A stretch of DNA of 64,000 bases, from positions 18,096 to 82,095 of the forward strand of contig JAJDOF010000035.1 in NCBI GenBank assembly GCA_022340305.1. Direction: 5' to 3'. This document shows positions 47,562 to 56,862 of the stretch, in pieces. Within the stretch, counting starts at the first letter, position 1; each line of letters starts with the position of its first letter. The translations under genes and the position numbers were made by a program. The notes below the pieces were generated by a model. The model was not told the DNA's origin. It searched no databases and saw only the letters and a program-made list of their open reading frames with translations. Origin of the DNA: Gammaproteobacteria bacterium. Lineage in GTDB: Bacteria > Pseudomonadota > Gammaproteobacteria > GCA-001735895.

Positions 47562-49979
47562 ATGCGTTCTCATGCCCAAGTCGTCGTGATCGGTGGCGGT
47601 GTCGTCGGTTGCAGCGTGATTTACCATTTGACCAAGCTGGGTATGCAGGATGTGGTGCTGCTCGAGCGTTCTGAACTGACCTCAGGCTCGACCTGGCACG
47701 CCGCCGGCGGTTTCCACACGCTGAATGCCGATACCAACATGGCAGCATTGCAAGGTTATACGATTCGGCTCTATCGTGAACTCGAGGAGCTTACGGGTCA
47801 GTCCTGCAGCCTGCATCATGTCGGCGGACTGACGCTGGCGGAAACGCCCGAACGCCTCGATTTTCTCAAATCAGCGCGGGCCATGCACCGCCATATGGGG
47901 CTCGATACGGAACTGGTGACGCCCGAGGAAATTCGCAAACTAAGCCCGATCACCAACACCGATGGCGTGCTTGGTGCGCTCTATGACCCGCTCGATGGTC
48001 ACCTCGATCCATCGGGTACGACGCACGCCTATGCGAAGGCGGCGCAAATGCAGGGTGCCGAGATAATCCTGCGCAACCCGGTTCTGGAAACCAATCCGCG
48101 CACCGACGGCAGCTGGGAAGTGGTGACCGAGCAGGGCACGATCATCGCTGAACACCTGGTCAATGCGGCCGGGTTATGGGCGCGTGAAGTCGGCGCGCTG
48201 GCGGGTATCTACCTGCCGCTGCATCCAATGGAGCATCAGTATTTCGCCACCGCCGATATTCCTGAAGTGTTTGAACGTGAAACCGAGCTGCCGCACGTGA
48301 TGGATCCGGAAGGGGAGAGTTACCTGCGCCAGGAGGGCAAAGGCCTGGTGATCGGCTTTTATGAACAGAACTGCGTGCCCTGGGCGGTCGATGGTACGCG
48401 CTGGGATTTCGGTCACGAACTGCTCGATGAAAACCTCGATCGCATCGGCGATTCGATGGAATTCGCCTTCAAACGCTACCCGGTACTCGCCGAGGCCGGT
48501 ATCAAGACCATTATAAACGGCCCCTTCACCTTTGCACCGGATGGCAATCCGCTGGTCGGCCCGGTGCCGGGGCTGCGCAACTACTGGTCGGCCTGCGCGG
48601 TTATGGCGGGCTTCAGCCAGGGTGGCGGGGTAGGCCTGACGCTTGCCGAATGGATGATCGAAGGTGAACCTTCGCGTGATGTGTTTGCGATGGATGTGGC
48701 GCGCTTCGGCGACTACTGCACACCTGCCTATACGCGCCTCAAGGTGACCGAGAACTATCAACGGCGCTTCACCGTATCCTACCCGAACGAAGAATTACCG
48801 GCAGCCCGCCCGCTCGATACCACGCCAGCCTATGGCATCTGGCAGCAACAGAATGCAGTTTTTGGTGCGGCCTACGGCATGGAGCACGTCAATTATTTTG
48901 CGCCGCAAGGCGAAGAGCCGTATGAAATACCCAGTTTCCGTCGCTCCAATGCATTTGCCACGGTCGCCGCGGAATGCCGCGCGGTGCGTGAGGCGGTGGG
49001 CCTCAACGAAGTGCATAACTTCGGAAAATACGAGTTCAGCGGGGAGGGCGCGCGCGCCTGCCTGGACCGAATCATGGCGGGCAGGATTCCAGCCGTCGGC
49101 CGACTCAGTCTGAACCCTATGTTGAGTCCCGGAGGGCGCATCATCGGCGATTTCACCGTTGCCTGCGTCGGTGAAGGCGTTTTTCAGGTGACAGCCTCTT
49201 TTGGCGCCCAGGCTTATCACATGCGCTGGTTCGAACAACAGCTAACCGGGGCGGACGTCAGGCTCGAGAATGTCTCAAAACAACGCATCGGTTTTCAAAT
49301 AGCCGGTCCGCAGGCGCAGCAATTGCTGGCGCGGGTGACGCGCGCGGATGTTTCCACCGCTGCCTTTCCGTTTTTGTCGGTGCGCGAGATGGACGTAGGC
49401 CAATGCCAGGCTATCGTGCAGCGAGTCAGCTATACCGGCGACCGCGGTTACGAGATCTACGTTCCCTGGCATCACCAGGTGGCACTCTACGAAATACTAA
49501 CCCAGGCTGGCAAGGACCTGGGGCTGCGACCTTTCGGTATGCGCGCGATGATGAGCCTGCGCCTCGATAAATCCTTCGGTTCGTGGATGCGTGAATTCAA
49601 ACCCGACTACACGCCACTGGAAACCGGGCTTGATCGCTTTATCGATTATGACAAACCGGTCGATTTTATCGGTAAACAAGCGGCACTTGCACAACGCGAG
49701 GAGGGTGTAAGCCGCAAGTTATGCACCTTTGAGGTCGAGGCGAAGGATGCCGATGTCGTTGCCTGGGAGCCGATCTGGCACGCTGGCGAGGTCGTCGGCT
49801 ACGTCACCTCGGGCGGCTATTCGCACCATGCGCAAAAAAGTATCGCATTCGGATTCGTGCCGATCGAACTGGTGGCAGAAGATCTGCAGGTGGAAATCGA
49901 GATTCTCGGCGAAATGATTCCTGCCAGGCTCTATTCGGTGCCGTTGTTCGATCCGCAAAATGAGTACCTGCGGGGTTAG
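47562..49979 (+). CDS. FAD-GcvT fusion, dimethylglycine/sarcosine dehydrogenase-like
   Basis: An 805-residue fusion. Residues 1-390 are the FAD domain (VVVIGGGVVGCSVIYHLTKLG, GSTWHAAGGFHT whose histidine matches the covalent-FAD region of dimethylglycine dehydrogenase). Then comes an FAO-type middle region, and from about 430 GcvT plus GcvT-C domains (GRIIGDFTVACVGEG, YTGDRGYEIYVPW, FGMRAMMSLRLDKSFGSW). In this family the methyl is oxidised and passed to tetrahydrofolate. The strong link to the adjacent methyltransferase suggests successive N-demethylation. Confidence 0.9.
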   Translation: MRSHAQVVVIGGGVVGCSVIYHLTKLGMQDVVLLERSELTSGSTWHAAGGFHTLNADTNMAALQGYTIRLYRELEELTGQSCSLHHVGGLTLAETPERLDFLKSARAMHRHMGLDTELVTPEEIRKLSPITNTDGVLGALYDPLDGHLDPSGTTHAYAKAAQMQGAEIILRNPVLETNPRTDGSWEVVTEQGTIIAEHLVNAAGLWAREVGALAGIYLPLHPMEHQYFATADIPEVFERETELPHVMDPEGESYLRQEGKGLVIGFYEQNCVPWAVDGTRWDFGHELLDENLDRIGDSMEFAFKRYPVLAEAGIKTIINGPFTFAPDGNPLVGPVPGLRNYWSACAVMAGFSQGGGVGLTLAEWMIEGEPSRDVFAMDVARFGDYCTPAYTRLKVTENYQRRFTVSYPNEELPAARPLDTTPAYGIWQQQNAVFGAAYGMEHVNYFAPQGEEPYEIPSFRRSNAFATVAAECRAVREAVGLNEVHNFGKYEFSGEGARACLDRIMAGRIPAVGRLSLNPMLSPGGRIIGDFTVACVGEGVFQVTASFGAQAYHMRWFEQQLTGADVRLENVSKQRIGFQIAGPQAQQLLARVTRADVSTAAFPFLSVREMDVGQCQAIVQRVSYTGDRGYEIYVPWHHQVALYEILTQAGKDLGLRPFGMRAMMSLRLDKSFGSWMREFKPDYTPLETGLDRFIDYDKPVDFIGKQAALAQREEGVSRKLCTFEVEAKDADVVAWEPIWHAGEVVGYVTSGGYSHHAQKSIAFGFVPIELVAEDLQVEIEILGEMIPARLYSVPLFDPQNEYLRG

Positions 49980-50012
49980 CGGCACGATGCGCGATATGGG
50001 AAACAGAGCGTA

Positions 50013-50531
50013 ATGACAGACTCGAATTGGCAGGACTCGGTATTCGAGGCCATCAAGGCAGGCGGCATCGATCTCGTCGGCTACGTCCCGGACGCCGGTC
50101 ACGCGGCACTGATCGAAAAATCGATACGGGATGCGGACATCGTCGACGTGGCGCTGACCAGCGAGGAAGAGGGTGTCGCCTTGTGCGCGGGCGCCTGGCT
50201 TGGCGGCAGGAGAACGCTGTTGTTGATGCAGTCGAGCGGCGTCGGCAATTGCATCAACATGTTGTCGCTGCAACGCATAGCGCGGACTCCGATGGTAATC
50301 ATCGTCACCATGCGAGGCGAATATGCCGAATTCAATCCCTGGCAGGTGCCGATGGGTTCAACCACCGAGCGCGCATTGCAGCTGTGCGATTTCCAGGTGC
50401 AGCGCGTCGACCAGGCCGAGGCGGCGGCCGAAACCGTGGCAGCGGCCATCGACATGGCTTACGCCGGCGATGTCGCGATCGCGGTGCTGCTGTCGCAGAA
50501 AATGCTGGGGCGGAAAAAATGGCAGGAGTGA
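50013..50531 (+). CDS. Thiamine-diphosphate decarboxylase alpha subunit (sulfopyruvate decarboxylase-like)
   Basis: A 172-residue PYR-domain protein resembling ComD/sulfopyruvate decarboxylase alpha and the N-terminal half of phosphonopyruvate decarboxylase. Motifs: GGIDLVGYVPDAGH, LTSEEEGVALCAGAWLGG (with the conserved TPP-activating glutamate) and LMQSSGVGNCINML. The beta subunit starts inside its last codons (13-base overlap). A sulfonate or phosphonate 2-oxo acid is one possible substrate class, but branched 2-oxo acids cannot be excluded. Confidence 0.83.
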   Translation: MTDSNWQDSVFEAIKAGGIDLVGYVPDAGHAALIEKSIRDADIVDVALTSEEEGVALCAGAWLGGRRTLLLMQSSGVGNCINMLSLQRIARTPMVIIVTMRGEYAEFNPWQVPMGSTTERALQLCDFQVQRVDQAEAAAETVAAAIDMAYAGDVAIAVLLSQKMLGRKKWQE

Positions 50532-51127
50532 TTGCGCAACTGAAACGCCGCGCAGTGGTCCGCGATATGCTCGCCAACCGGCAGGGGCTCACGGTCATAT
50601 CGGGACTGGGCTCGCCGACCTACGATGTTGCCGCGGTGGCGGATCACGAACGTAATTTCTACCTTTGGGGTGCCATGGGGGGTGCGGTTGCAATGGGCCT
50701 CGGTCTCGCGCTGGCGCGACCGGACCTCGATGTGCTGGTCGTCACCGGTGACGGCGAAATGCTGATGGGAATGGGCAGCCTGGCAACGGTAGGGGTCAAG
50801 GCGCCTGCTAATCTCGCCATCCTCGTGCTTGATAATGGACGCTACGGCGAAACCGGCATGCAGCAAAGCCATACCAGCACGGCTTGCGACCTGTGCGCGA
50901 TCGCGCGAGCCTGTGGCATAAAGGATTCCTGGCAGGTATCGACCGCAGCCGAACTGCGGCGGATCCGGGATGATTTTCAGCGTAACGGCAGCGTTCGCTT
51001 TCTGCAGGCGAAGGTCGCTGATGATCAGCCCGGGCGAGTCATGCCGACTCGCGACGCCGTTGCGAACAAGCTCAGGTTCCGTCGTGCCGTGGACGCGGAA
51101 AGTGCGCCGTCAAATGCAAAACCTTGA
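50519..51127 (+). CDS. Thiamine-diphosphate decarboxylase beta subunit
   Basis: A 202-residue PP-domain protein. The track ORF 50027-51127 is a merged frame; the gene starts at ATG 50519 (MAGVIAQLK). The TPP/Mg binding motif is VVTGDGEMLMGMGSLATVG with LVLDNGRYGETG. It completes the split enzyme with the preceding gene, as in ComD/ComE. The next gene starts 14 bases before its stop, so translation is coupled throughout. Confidence 0.83.
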   Translation: MAGVIAQLKRRAVVRDMLANRQGLTVISGLGSPTYDVAAVADHERNFYLWGAMGGAVAMGLGLALARPDLDVLVVTGDGEMLMGMGSLATVGVKAPANLAILVLDNGRYGETGMQQSHTSTACDLCAIARACGIKDSWQVSTAAELRRIRDDFQRNGSVRFLQAKVADDQPGRVMPTRDAVANKLRFRRAVDAESAPSNAKP

Positions 51128-51956
51128 GGTATTTCAATCACTTTGGGCCATGACGACGCGCCCGCCGGACGGCGTCGAGATGCCATTGGGCGAACAGATG
51201 CAGCGGATCGCGGACGCCGGATTCGACGGGGTCGATATCGTTCATGGTGATTACCCGGAGGCAGAACTCGAAAAATTACTGCAACAATACGGACTGGTCT
51301 GCACGGTAACCGCTTTTCCACAGAGTATCGAGGCGTTGGCACCGGCGCTCGAGCTCGCCATCGCGCTAAATGCACGGCACCTCAACGTCATTGGCGCCGT
51401 TTACCCATTCAGTGTCAACGCGGGCGCGCGCTATGTGCGTGGCTGGCTGGAACTCTGTAATCGCGTCAACATGCCGGTCACGATTGAAACCCATCGCGAC
51501 AGCATCACCACGGATATGCTGTACACACTGCAATTGATGGCGGCGGTACCAGAAATGCAACTGTGTGCGGACTTATCTCATTATGTAGTCGCCAGGGAAT
51601 TCAAGTGGCCGCTCACGCCACTGGTGAATTCGCAGATAAAAAATATTCTGGATCGCTCAGCAAGCTTCCAGGGACGCGTTGCATCGCGCGAACAAATCCA
51701 GTTACAGGTGAGCTTCGCGCATCACGTCGAGTGGTTCGATCAGTTTGCCGCCTGGTGGGACTATGGATTTCGTTCCTGGCGCAGGCGCAAACCGGCAGAC
51801 GCCACACTGAATTTTCTGTGTGAACTCGGACCGCGCGAATACGCGATGACTGGAGCGGACGGTGCAGAATTATCGGATCGCTGGGAAGAGGCTCTGATCA
51901 TCCGCGATCGTGTTCGTCAAATCTGGGAGCGTAGCCAACCAACCAGGTCACCGTGA
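51114..51956 (+). CDS. Sugar-phosphate isomerase/epimerase-like TIM barrel
   Basis: A 280-residue protein of the xylose-isomerase-like TIM barrel (AP endonuclease 2) superfamily. Start ATG 51114 (MQNLEVFQSLWAM) overlaps the beta subunit. Visible are IADAGFDGVDIVHGDYPEAEL, NVIGAVYPFSVNAGARYVRGWLE, VTIETHRDSITTD and LCADLSHYVVAREF, with metal-binding Glu/His/Asp positions. Last gene of the cluster. It may isomerise or cleave the carbon skeleton left after demethylation. Confidence 0.8.
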   Translation: MQNLEVFQSLWAMTTRPPDGVEMPLGEQMQRIADAGFDGVDIVHGDYPEAELEKLLQQYGLVCTVTAFPQSIEALAPALELAIALNARHLNVIGAVYPFSVNAGARYVRGWLELCNRVNMPVTIETHRDSITTDMLYTLQLMAAVPEMQLCADLSHYVVAREFKWPLTPLVNSQIKNILDRSASFQGRVASREQIQLQVSFAHHVEWFDQFAAWWDYGFRSWRRRKPADATLNFLCELGPREYAMTGADGAELSDRWEEALIIRDRVRQIWERSQPTRSP

Positions 51957-52291
51957 CCCGGCCTAAAATCTGAGTTATCTGAATTCGGAGTAAACGGTGT
52001 TTACGGTTAACCGAGGCAGAAGGGTACACCCGAGCATTCGCCAGGTTTTCTGAGCTGGTAGAGATTCCTGTTGATATTTACCCGAGCGGAAGAAGGTTTT
52101 GTGGAATCCCCCTGTTTATGCTTAACTTTACATAATATACATTATGCGCATATATAGAATAATACTGATCAGTCGGGCAGAGCTGTTTCGTTATCCACGG
52201 AAGTAATAGTTTCAATATAAAACTAACTCTAGATAGTTTAAGATTATTGCTTTCCGCGATAAACTTATCGCTCTTCACGCCGAGAACCCCG
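51957..52291. promoter_or_regulatory. AT-rich intergenic region with a candidate fadI promoter
   Basis: About 335 bases without a supportable gene. TTTACA (52127-52132) and TATATA (52151-52156), 18 bases apart, form a plausible sigma-70 promoter. The palindrome CATAAT-ATAC-ATTATG (52131-52146) lies between them and could be an operator. No FadR-like or other known box was recognised. The track ORF on the minus strand (52078-52305) overlaps the fadI start and is not credible. Confidence 0.4.
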
Positions 52292-53599
52292 ATGGCCGCC
52301 ACCAATAAGAAGTACGCAAGGACCGTTTACCTGGTAGACGGTAGCCGCACGCCTTTTTTGAAAGCGCGCGGTAAACCCGGACCGTTCAAACACGCCGACC
52401 TCGGTATTTACGCTGCGCGTTCGTTACTGTTGCGCATGCCATTCGCTGCGACGGAGTTCGACGAAGTGATTTTCGGCTCGACCATGCCAGGCCCGGATGA
52501 AGCCAATATCGCTCGAGTCGTTGCATTGCGCCTCGGTTGCGGTGATCGGGTACCGGCATACACGGTACAGCGCAATTGTGCTTCGGGTATGCAGGCGCTC
52601 GATAACGCCGCGATGTCGATTGCTTCAGGGCGTTCGGACCTCGTTTTAGCCGGTGGAATCGAGGCGATGAGCCATGGGCCATTATTATTACACCCCCGAA
52701 TGGTCGGCTGGCTGGCCGACTGGTGGGGAGCAAAATCAATCGCACAACGCCTCAAGGTATTGGCCAGCTTCAGTCCGCGACTGCTAACGCCCGTGATCGC
52801 GTTATTGAAGGGCTTAACCGATCCGGTGGTTGGCCTGAACATGGGACAGACGGCCGAGCAAATAGCCTGGCGTTTCGGCATCACCCGCGCACAGATGGAT
52901 CAGTTTGCACTGGAAAGCCATCAAAAACTGCATCAGGCGCAACAGAATAATGAACTATCCGAAGTCGTTCCGCTCTATGACTCGCGCGGCAACGTCTATG
53001 ATCTCGACGATGGCGTGCGTGCCGATTCCAGCCTGGAAAAGCTCGCCAGACTGCGCCCTGCTTTCGACAAGCCATATGGCCTGGTGACACCCGGTAATAG
53101 CGCACAGATTACCGATGGCGCCGCCGCATTGGTGCTGGCGAGCGAGGCGGCAGTCAAACAGCATAAGCTGCCGGTGCTGGCGCGCCTGGTCAGCACCGAA
53201 TGGGCCGCGCTCGATCCGGCGGAAATGGGTCTCGGCCCGGCACATGCTATTGCGCCGTTGCTGAAGTCACAGCGACTCAAGGTTGGCGATATTGATTATT
53301 GGGAAATCAACGAGGCCTTTGCTGCACAGGTTTTGGCGGTGCTGGCGGCGCTCGCTGACAAGGATTATTGTAAACAGCAACTGGGACTGCGATCAGTGAT
53401 TGGCGAAATACCACGCGATCGACTCAACATACATGGCGGAGGGGTTAGCCTGGGGCATCCTGTCGGTGCGAGCGGAGCGCGGATTGTCTTGCACCTGGCG
53501 CGGGTACTGGAGCAGAAAAACGCCAGTAGAGGAATCGCCTCGCTATGCATCGGCGGTGGTCAGGGTGGCGCCATGCTACTCGACAGGAGCGCATCATGA
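52292..53599 (+). CDS. fadI: Acetyl-CoA acyltransferase FadI (thiolase)
   Basis: Last step of fatty-acid beta-oxidation. ATG 52292 (MAATNKKYART) gives 435 residues; the track start is further upstream. Thiolase motifs: RTPFLKARG, NCASGMQALDNAAM with the acyl cysteine, EINEAFAAQVLAV, and the C-terminal NIHGGGVSLGHPVGASGAR plus CIGGGQGGAMLL. The size and the overlap with a fadJ-type gene fit FadI (anaerobic/secondary system) rather than FadA. The stop overlaps the next ATG. Confidence 0.92.
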   Translation: MAATNKKYARTVYLVDGSRTPFLKARGKPGPFKHADLGIYAARSLLLRMPFAATEFDEVIFGSTMPGPDEANIARVVALRLGCGDRVPAYTVQRNCASGMQALDNAAMSIASGRSDLVLAGGIEAMSHGPLLLHPRMVGWLADWWGAKSIAQRLKVLASFSPRLLTPVIALLKGLTDPVVGLNMGQTAEQIAWRFGITRAQMDQFALESHQKLHQAQQNNELSEVVPLYDSRGNVYDLDDGVRADSSLEKLARLRPAFDKPYGLVTPGNSAQITDGAAALVLASEAAVKQHKLPVLARLVSTEWAALDPAEMGLGPAHAIAPLLKSQRLKVGDIDYWEINEAFAAQVLAVLAALADKDYCKQQLGLRSVIGEIPRDRLNIHGGGVSLGHPVGASGARIVLHLARVLEQKNASRGIASLCIGGGQGGAMLLDRSAS

Positions 53600-55626
53600 A
53601 CGGCAATACGGGTGACTGGCAGAGCCACCGCGATGATGACGGTATCCTCTGGTTGATCCTGGATCAACAGAATACCGGTACCAACGTACTTTCGATTTCG
53701 GTGCTGGAGCAACTCGACAGCCTGCTCGATGAGATATCTCAGGATCTTCCGCGAGCGATCGTTTTTCGCTCCGGAAAATCCCGCGGCTTTATTGCCGGCG
53801 CGGACGTCAATGAGTTCTTACAGGTCAAGACCACCCAGGAAGCGCTGATCATGATCAAGCGCGGCCAGAAGCTATTCAGTCGGATCGCTGCACTGAAATG
53901 CCCGACGGTGGCGATGATCGAAGGTTTTTGCATGGGTGGAGGTACCGAACTTGCGCTCGCCTGCGATTATCGAGTGGCGCTGGACGATGCCGCGACACGC
54001 ATAGGATTGCCCGAGGTCAAGCTCGGCATTCATCCCGCCTACGGTGGGCTGGTGCGCGCAACCACGTTGATCAACCCATTGAAATCGATGGATTTAATGC
54101 TGACTGGCAGAGGTTTAACAGCTCGTGCCGCGTGTGCCATCGGGCTGGTCGATTCGGCCCAGCCACAACGGCAGATGGAGCGTGCGGTACGCCAGTTCGC
54201 ACTGACCGAGCCACGTCGGCAACGCATGCCGTTCGTCGGCAAGCTGCTGTCTTTGCCCGGCATTCGCCACGCGCTTGCCGAGTACATGAAGAAGCAGGTC
54301 GCCAGGAAAGCACCACGCCAGCACTACCCTGCCCCTTACGCCATCCTCGATGTATGGGCTACACATTACGGTAACCACAAGCGCATGATGGAAGAGGAAG
54401 CCAATTCCGTGGCACGCCTGATCCAGGGTGACAAGGTGCGTAACCTGATCCGGGTTTTCTTTTTACAGACCCGCCTGAAAGGTCTGGGTGACAAGCAATC
54501 CTTTATACCGCGCCACGTGCATGTCATCGGCGCCGGTACCATGGGCGGCGATATAGCCGCATGGTGTGCGCTGCGCGGCTTGACCGTGACGCTGCAGGAT
54601 CGCGAAGCGAAGTACCTCAGCAATGCTTTTAAACGAGCACATCAACTCTTTGGCAAACGGCTTAAAACCACCCGTGAGCGCAACGCGGCTATCGATCGGC
54701 TAATTCCTGATATCGATGGTGACGGAGTATCCAGGGCCGATGTCATCATCGAAGCCATTTATGAAAACGTCGAGGCCAAGCACGCGATTTACCGTGATAT
54801 CGAGGCGCGCATGAAACCCGATGCGGTGCTTGCTACCAATACTTCGAGTATTCCACTGGAAACCCTGACAACGGTGCTGAAGCAACCCGAGCGCCTGGTG
54901 GGAATTCATTTTTTCAACCCCGTTGCGATGATGCCACTGGTTGAAATCGTGGCGGCGAAATCAACGTCCGAGAAAGCCTTGCAACAGGCGACAGCTTTCA
55001 CTCAACACATCGGTAAACTGCCGTTGCCGGTGAAAAGCTCGCCCGGGTTCCTGGTGAACCGGATCCTGATGCCGTACCTGGTGGAGGCATTTACGCTTTA
55101 CGAAGAAGGTGTCGCCCCCGAAGCGATTGACAAGGCTGCAACCGATTTCGGTATGCCCATGGGCCCGGTCGAACTCGCCGATACCGTGGGTCTCGACATC
55201 TGCCTGTCGGTGGCACAGAACCTCGCCGAAGCCTACGGTATTAAGGTGCCACCCGGGTTGAATCAATTTGTCGAAGCAAAGCGCCTGGGCAAGAAATCGG
55301 GCCGCGGGTTTTATCAATACAAGAATGGTAAAGCGCTAAAGGACAAAGACGTCGACCTCGGTGACCAGAAATTGATACAGAATCGGCTGGTGTTCCGCTT
55401 CCTCAATGAGGCTGCCGCCTGCCTGCAGGAAGAAATTGTCGCCGATCGTGATCTACTCGACGCCGGTATTATTTTTGGAACCGGTTTTGCACCGTTTCGC
55501 GGAGGGCCGATGAATTACAGCCTGAATCAGGGGGTGGAATCTATCCTGGCGTCGATGAGCGACTATCAAGGTCGTTTCGGTGAGCGCTTCAAACCAGCGG
55601 CGGGCTGGTCGCTGCTTGGCGAGTAA
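53596..55626 (+). CDS. fadJ: Fatty-acid oxidation complex alpha subunit FadJ
   Basis: Bifunctional enoyl-CoA hydratase/3-hydroxyacyl-CoA dehydrogenase, 676 residues from ATG 53596. The hydratase half has RSGKSRGFIAGADVNEF and GFCMGGGTELALACDYRVA (oxyanion/catalytic glutamates). The dehydrogenase half has VIGAGTMGGDIAAWCALRG, ATNTSSIPLETL, VGIHFFNPVAMMPLVEIV and the C-terminal FGMPMGPVELADTVGLD. Coupled to fadI by ATGA; together they form the soluble beta-oxidation complex. Confidence 0.93.
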   Translation: MNGNTGDWQSHRDDDGILWLILDQQNTGTNVLSISVLEQLDSLLDEISQDLPRAIVFRSGKSRGFIAGADVNEFLQVKTTQEALIMIKRGQKLFSRIAALKCPTVAMIEGFCMGGGTELALACDYRVALDDAATRIGLPEVKLGIHPAYGGLVRATTLINPLKSMDLMLTGRGLTARAACAIGLVDSAQPQRQMERAVRQFALTEPRRQRMPFVGKLLSLPGIRHALAEYMKKQVARKAPRQHYPAPYAILDVWATHYGNHKRMMEEEANSVARLIQGDKVRNLIRVFFLQTRLKGLGDKQSFIPRHVHVIGAGTMGGDIAAWCALRGLTVTLQDREAKYLSNAFKRAHQLFGKRLKTTRERNAAIDRLIPDIDGDGVSRADVIIEAIYENVEAKHAIYRDIEARMKPDAVLATNTSSIPLETLTTVLKQPERLVGIHFFNPVAMMPLVEIVAAKSTSEKALQQATAFTQHIGKLPLPVKSSPGFLVNRILMPYLVEAFTLYEEGVAPEAIDKAATDFGMPMGPVELADTVGLDICLSVAQNLAEAYGIKVPPGLNQFVEAKRLGKKSGRGFYQYKNGKALKDKDVDLGDQKLIQNRLVFRFLNEAAACLQEEIVADRDLLDAGIIFGTGFAPFRGGPMNYSLNQGVESILASMSDYQGRFGERFKPAAGWSLLGE

Positions 55627-55683
55627 ACACCCGATCGCAGCACATGCACCCTGCCCCATTTGTTCAGTTCACGCCTGGTTAGC

Positions 55684-55705
55684 GGGGGCCTGGCAACAGG
55701 CTCCC
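55684..55705. terminator. Stable hairpin between convergent fadJ and tatD
   Basis: GGGGGCCTG / CAGGCTCCC around a GCAA loop gives a nine-pair stem (one G-U). No T tract follows on either strand, so it may act as a bidirectional barrier or an RNA stability element rather than a classical terminator. Confidence 0.5.
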
Positions 55706-55716
55706 AGGTGCTGCGT

Positions 55717-56490
55717 TCAGGACAGGCCGAACAGCCGGTTGGCATTGCTGTAGGTGGCACTTGCCAGATCCTGCAGCGATTCGCCACGAATTTCAGCAAG
55801 TTTTTCGGCGACCAGTCCGACCCGACCCGGGTGATTGGTTTTACCACGATAGGGTGCCGGTGAAAGCCACGGCGAGTCGGTTTCAATGAGCAGGCGCTCG
55901 AGTGGAACCCGCTTCGCCATGTCGCGTACATTTTGCGCCTGGTTGAAAGTGACTATGCCGGAAATGGATATGTAAAAACCGAGGTCGATGGCCGCACTCG
56001 CCATTTCCCAGTCCTCGGTAAAACAGTGCAACACGCCCCCTACTTCGTCGGCCTTGTGGCGGCGCAACAACTCCAGGGTATCTTCGCGAGCATCCCGGGT
56101 GTGGACGATGAGCGGTAAGCCGCAGCTGCGCGCGGCCTCGATATGGGTGATGAAGCGCGCGCGCTGCCAGTCGAGTTCACCGGTTTGATGGAAGTAATCA
56201 AGCCCGGTTTCGCCGATGGCGACTACCTTTTCGCGCTCTGCCAGTTCACACAGTAGCTCGACACTGGGCTCGTCCGCATCGACATAGTCGGGATGAACGC
56301 CGGCACTGCAAAAGACCTGGTCGTAAGGCTGGATTAACTGTTGCATGGTGTCGAACGACTCAAGATCGACCCCGATACACAGCAGACGCGTAACATCGGC
56401 CTCGGCAATGGTTTGCAGTAGTTTGTCGAAATCGTTGTCGAAGTCTTCCAGATCGATACGATCCAGATGACAGTGCGAGTCAAAGAACAT
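55717..56490 (-). CDS. TatD-family metal-dependent deoxyribonuclease/hydrolase
   Basis: A 257-residue amidohydrolase fold, YcfH-like. Metal motifs: DSHCHLD at 4-10, IGETGLDYFHQ near 94, VHTRDAREDT and LHCFTEDWEMA, and DSPWLSP near 205. In E. coli ycfH also sits downstream of holB in the fab-tmk-holB array, so this is the expected neighbour. Function in tRNA or DNA turnover has been proposed for the family; no specific substrate is shown here. Confidence 0.92.
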   Translation of the reverse strand: MFFDSHCHLDRIDLEDFDNDFDKLLQTIAEADVTRLLCIGVDLESFDTMQQLIQPYDQVFCSAGVHPDYVDADEPSVELLCELAEREKVVAIGETGLDYFHQTGELDWQRARFITHIEAARSCGLPLIVHTRDAREDTLELLRRHKADEVGGVLHCFTEDWEMASAAIDLGFYISISGIVTFNQAQNVRDMAKRVPLERLLIETDSPWLSPAPYRGKTNHPGRVGLVAEKLAEIRGESLQDLASATYSNANRLFGLS

Positions 56491-56514
56491 GGGGAGGTCC
56501 CGCGCAGAGCGAGT

Positions 56515-56862
56515 TTACATGGTGTGCGTCGGGCGATCGGCCTGCAGTGCGCCAGCGAGAAATCCTTCTATTTTATTGCGCGTGGTGCCGTTATCCTGGG
56601 TACTGAACTGCACGCCGATGCCGGCGGACTTGTTACTCTGCGCACCCTGCGGGGTAACCCAGATGATCTTGCCGGCCACGGGCAGACGTTCTTTGTCGTC
56701 CATCAGGCTCAGCAGCATGAACACTTCATCGCCGAGGGTGTATTGCTTGTTGGTGGGAATGAACAATCCACCATTTTTCACATAGGGCATATAAGCGGCA
56801 TAGAGCGCACTCTTGTCCTTGATGTTTAGAGACAGTATCCCTTGGCTACCTGGGGCTCCCAT
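56515..56862 (-). CDS. pilZ: PilZ domain protein (type IV pilus PilZ)
   Basis: A 115-residue protein of the PilZ subfamily needed for type IV pilus assembly. The segment LSLNIKDKSALYAAYMPYVKNGGLFIPT lies at the N-terminus, and VAGKIIWVTPQGAQSNKSAGIGVQF in the middle. It lacks the RxxxR c-di-GMP motif, as expected for this non-binding pilus subtype. Between holB and tatD, as in Pseudomonas. Confidence 0.88.
   Translation of the reverse strand: MGAPGSQGILSLNIKDKSALYAAYMPYVKNGGLFIPTNKQYTLGDEVFMLLSLMDDKERLPVAGKIIWVTPQGAQSNKSAGIGVQFSTQDNGTTRNKIEGFLAGALQADRPTHTM

Noticed and set aside
50027-50518. N-terminal 164 codons of track ORF 50027-51127
   Set aside because: Out-of-frame reading of the TPP alpha subunit; the real beta subunit begins at ATG 50519.
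52078-52305. 75-codon minus-strand ORF upstream of fadI
   Set aside because: Overlaps the fadI start and a likely promoter, with no coding character.
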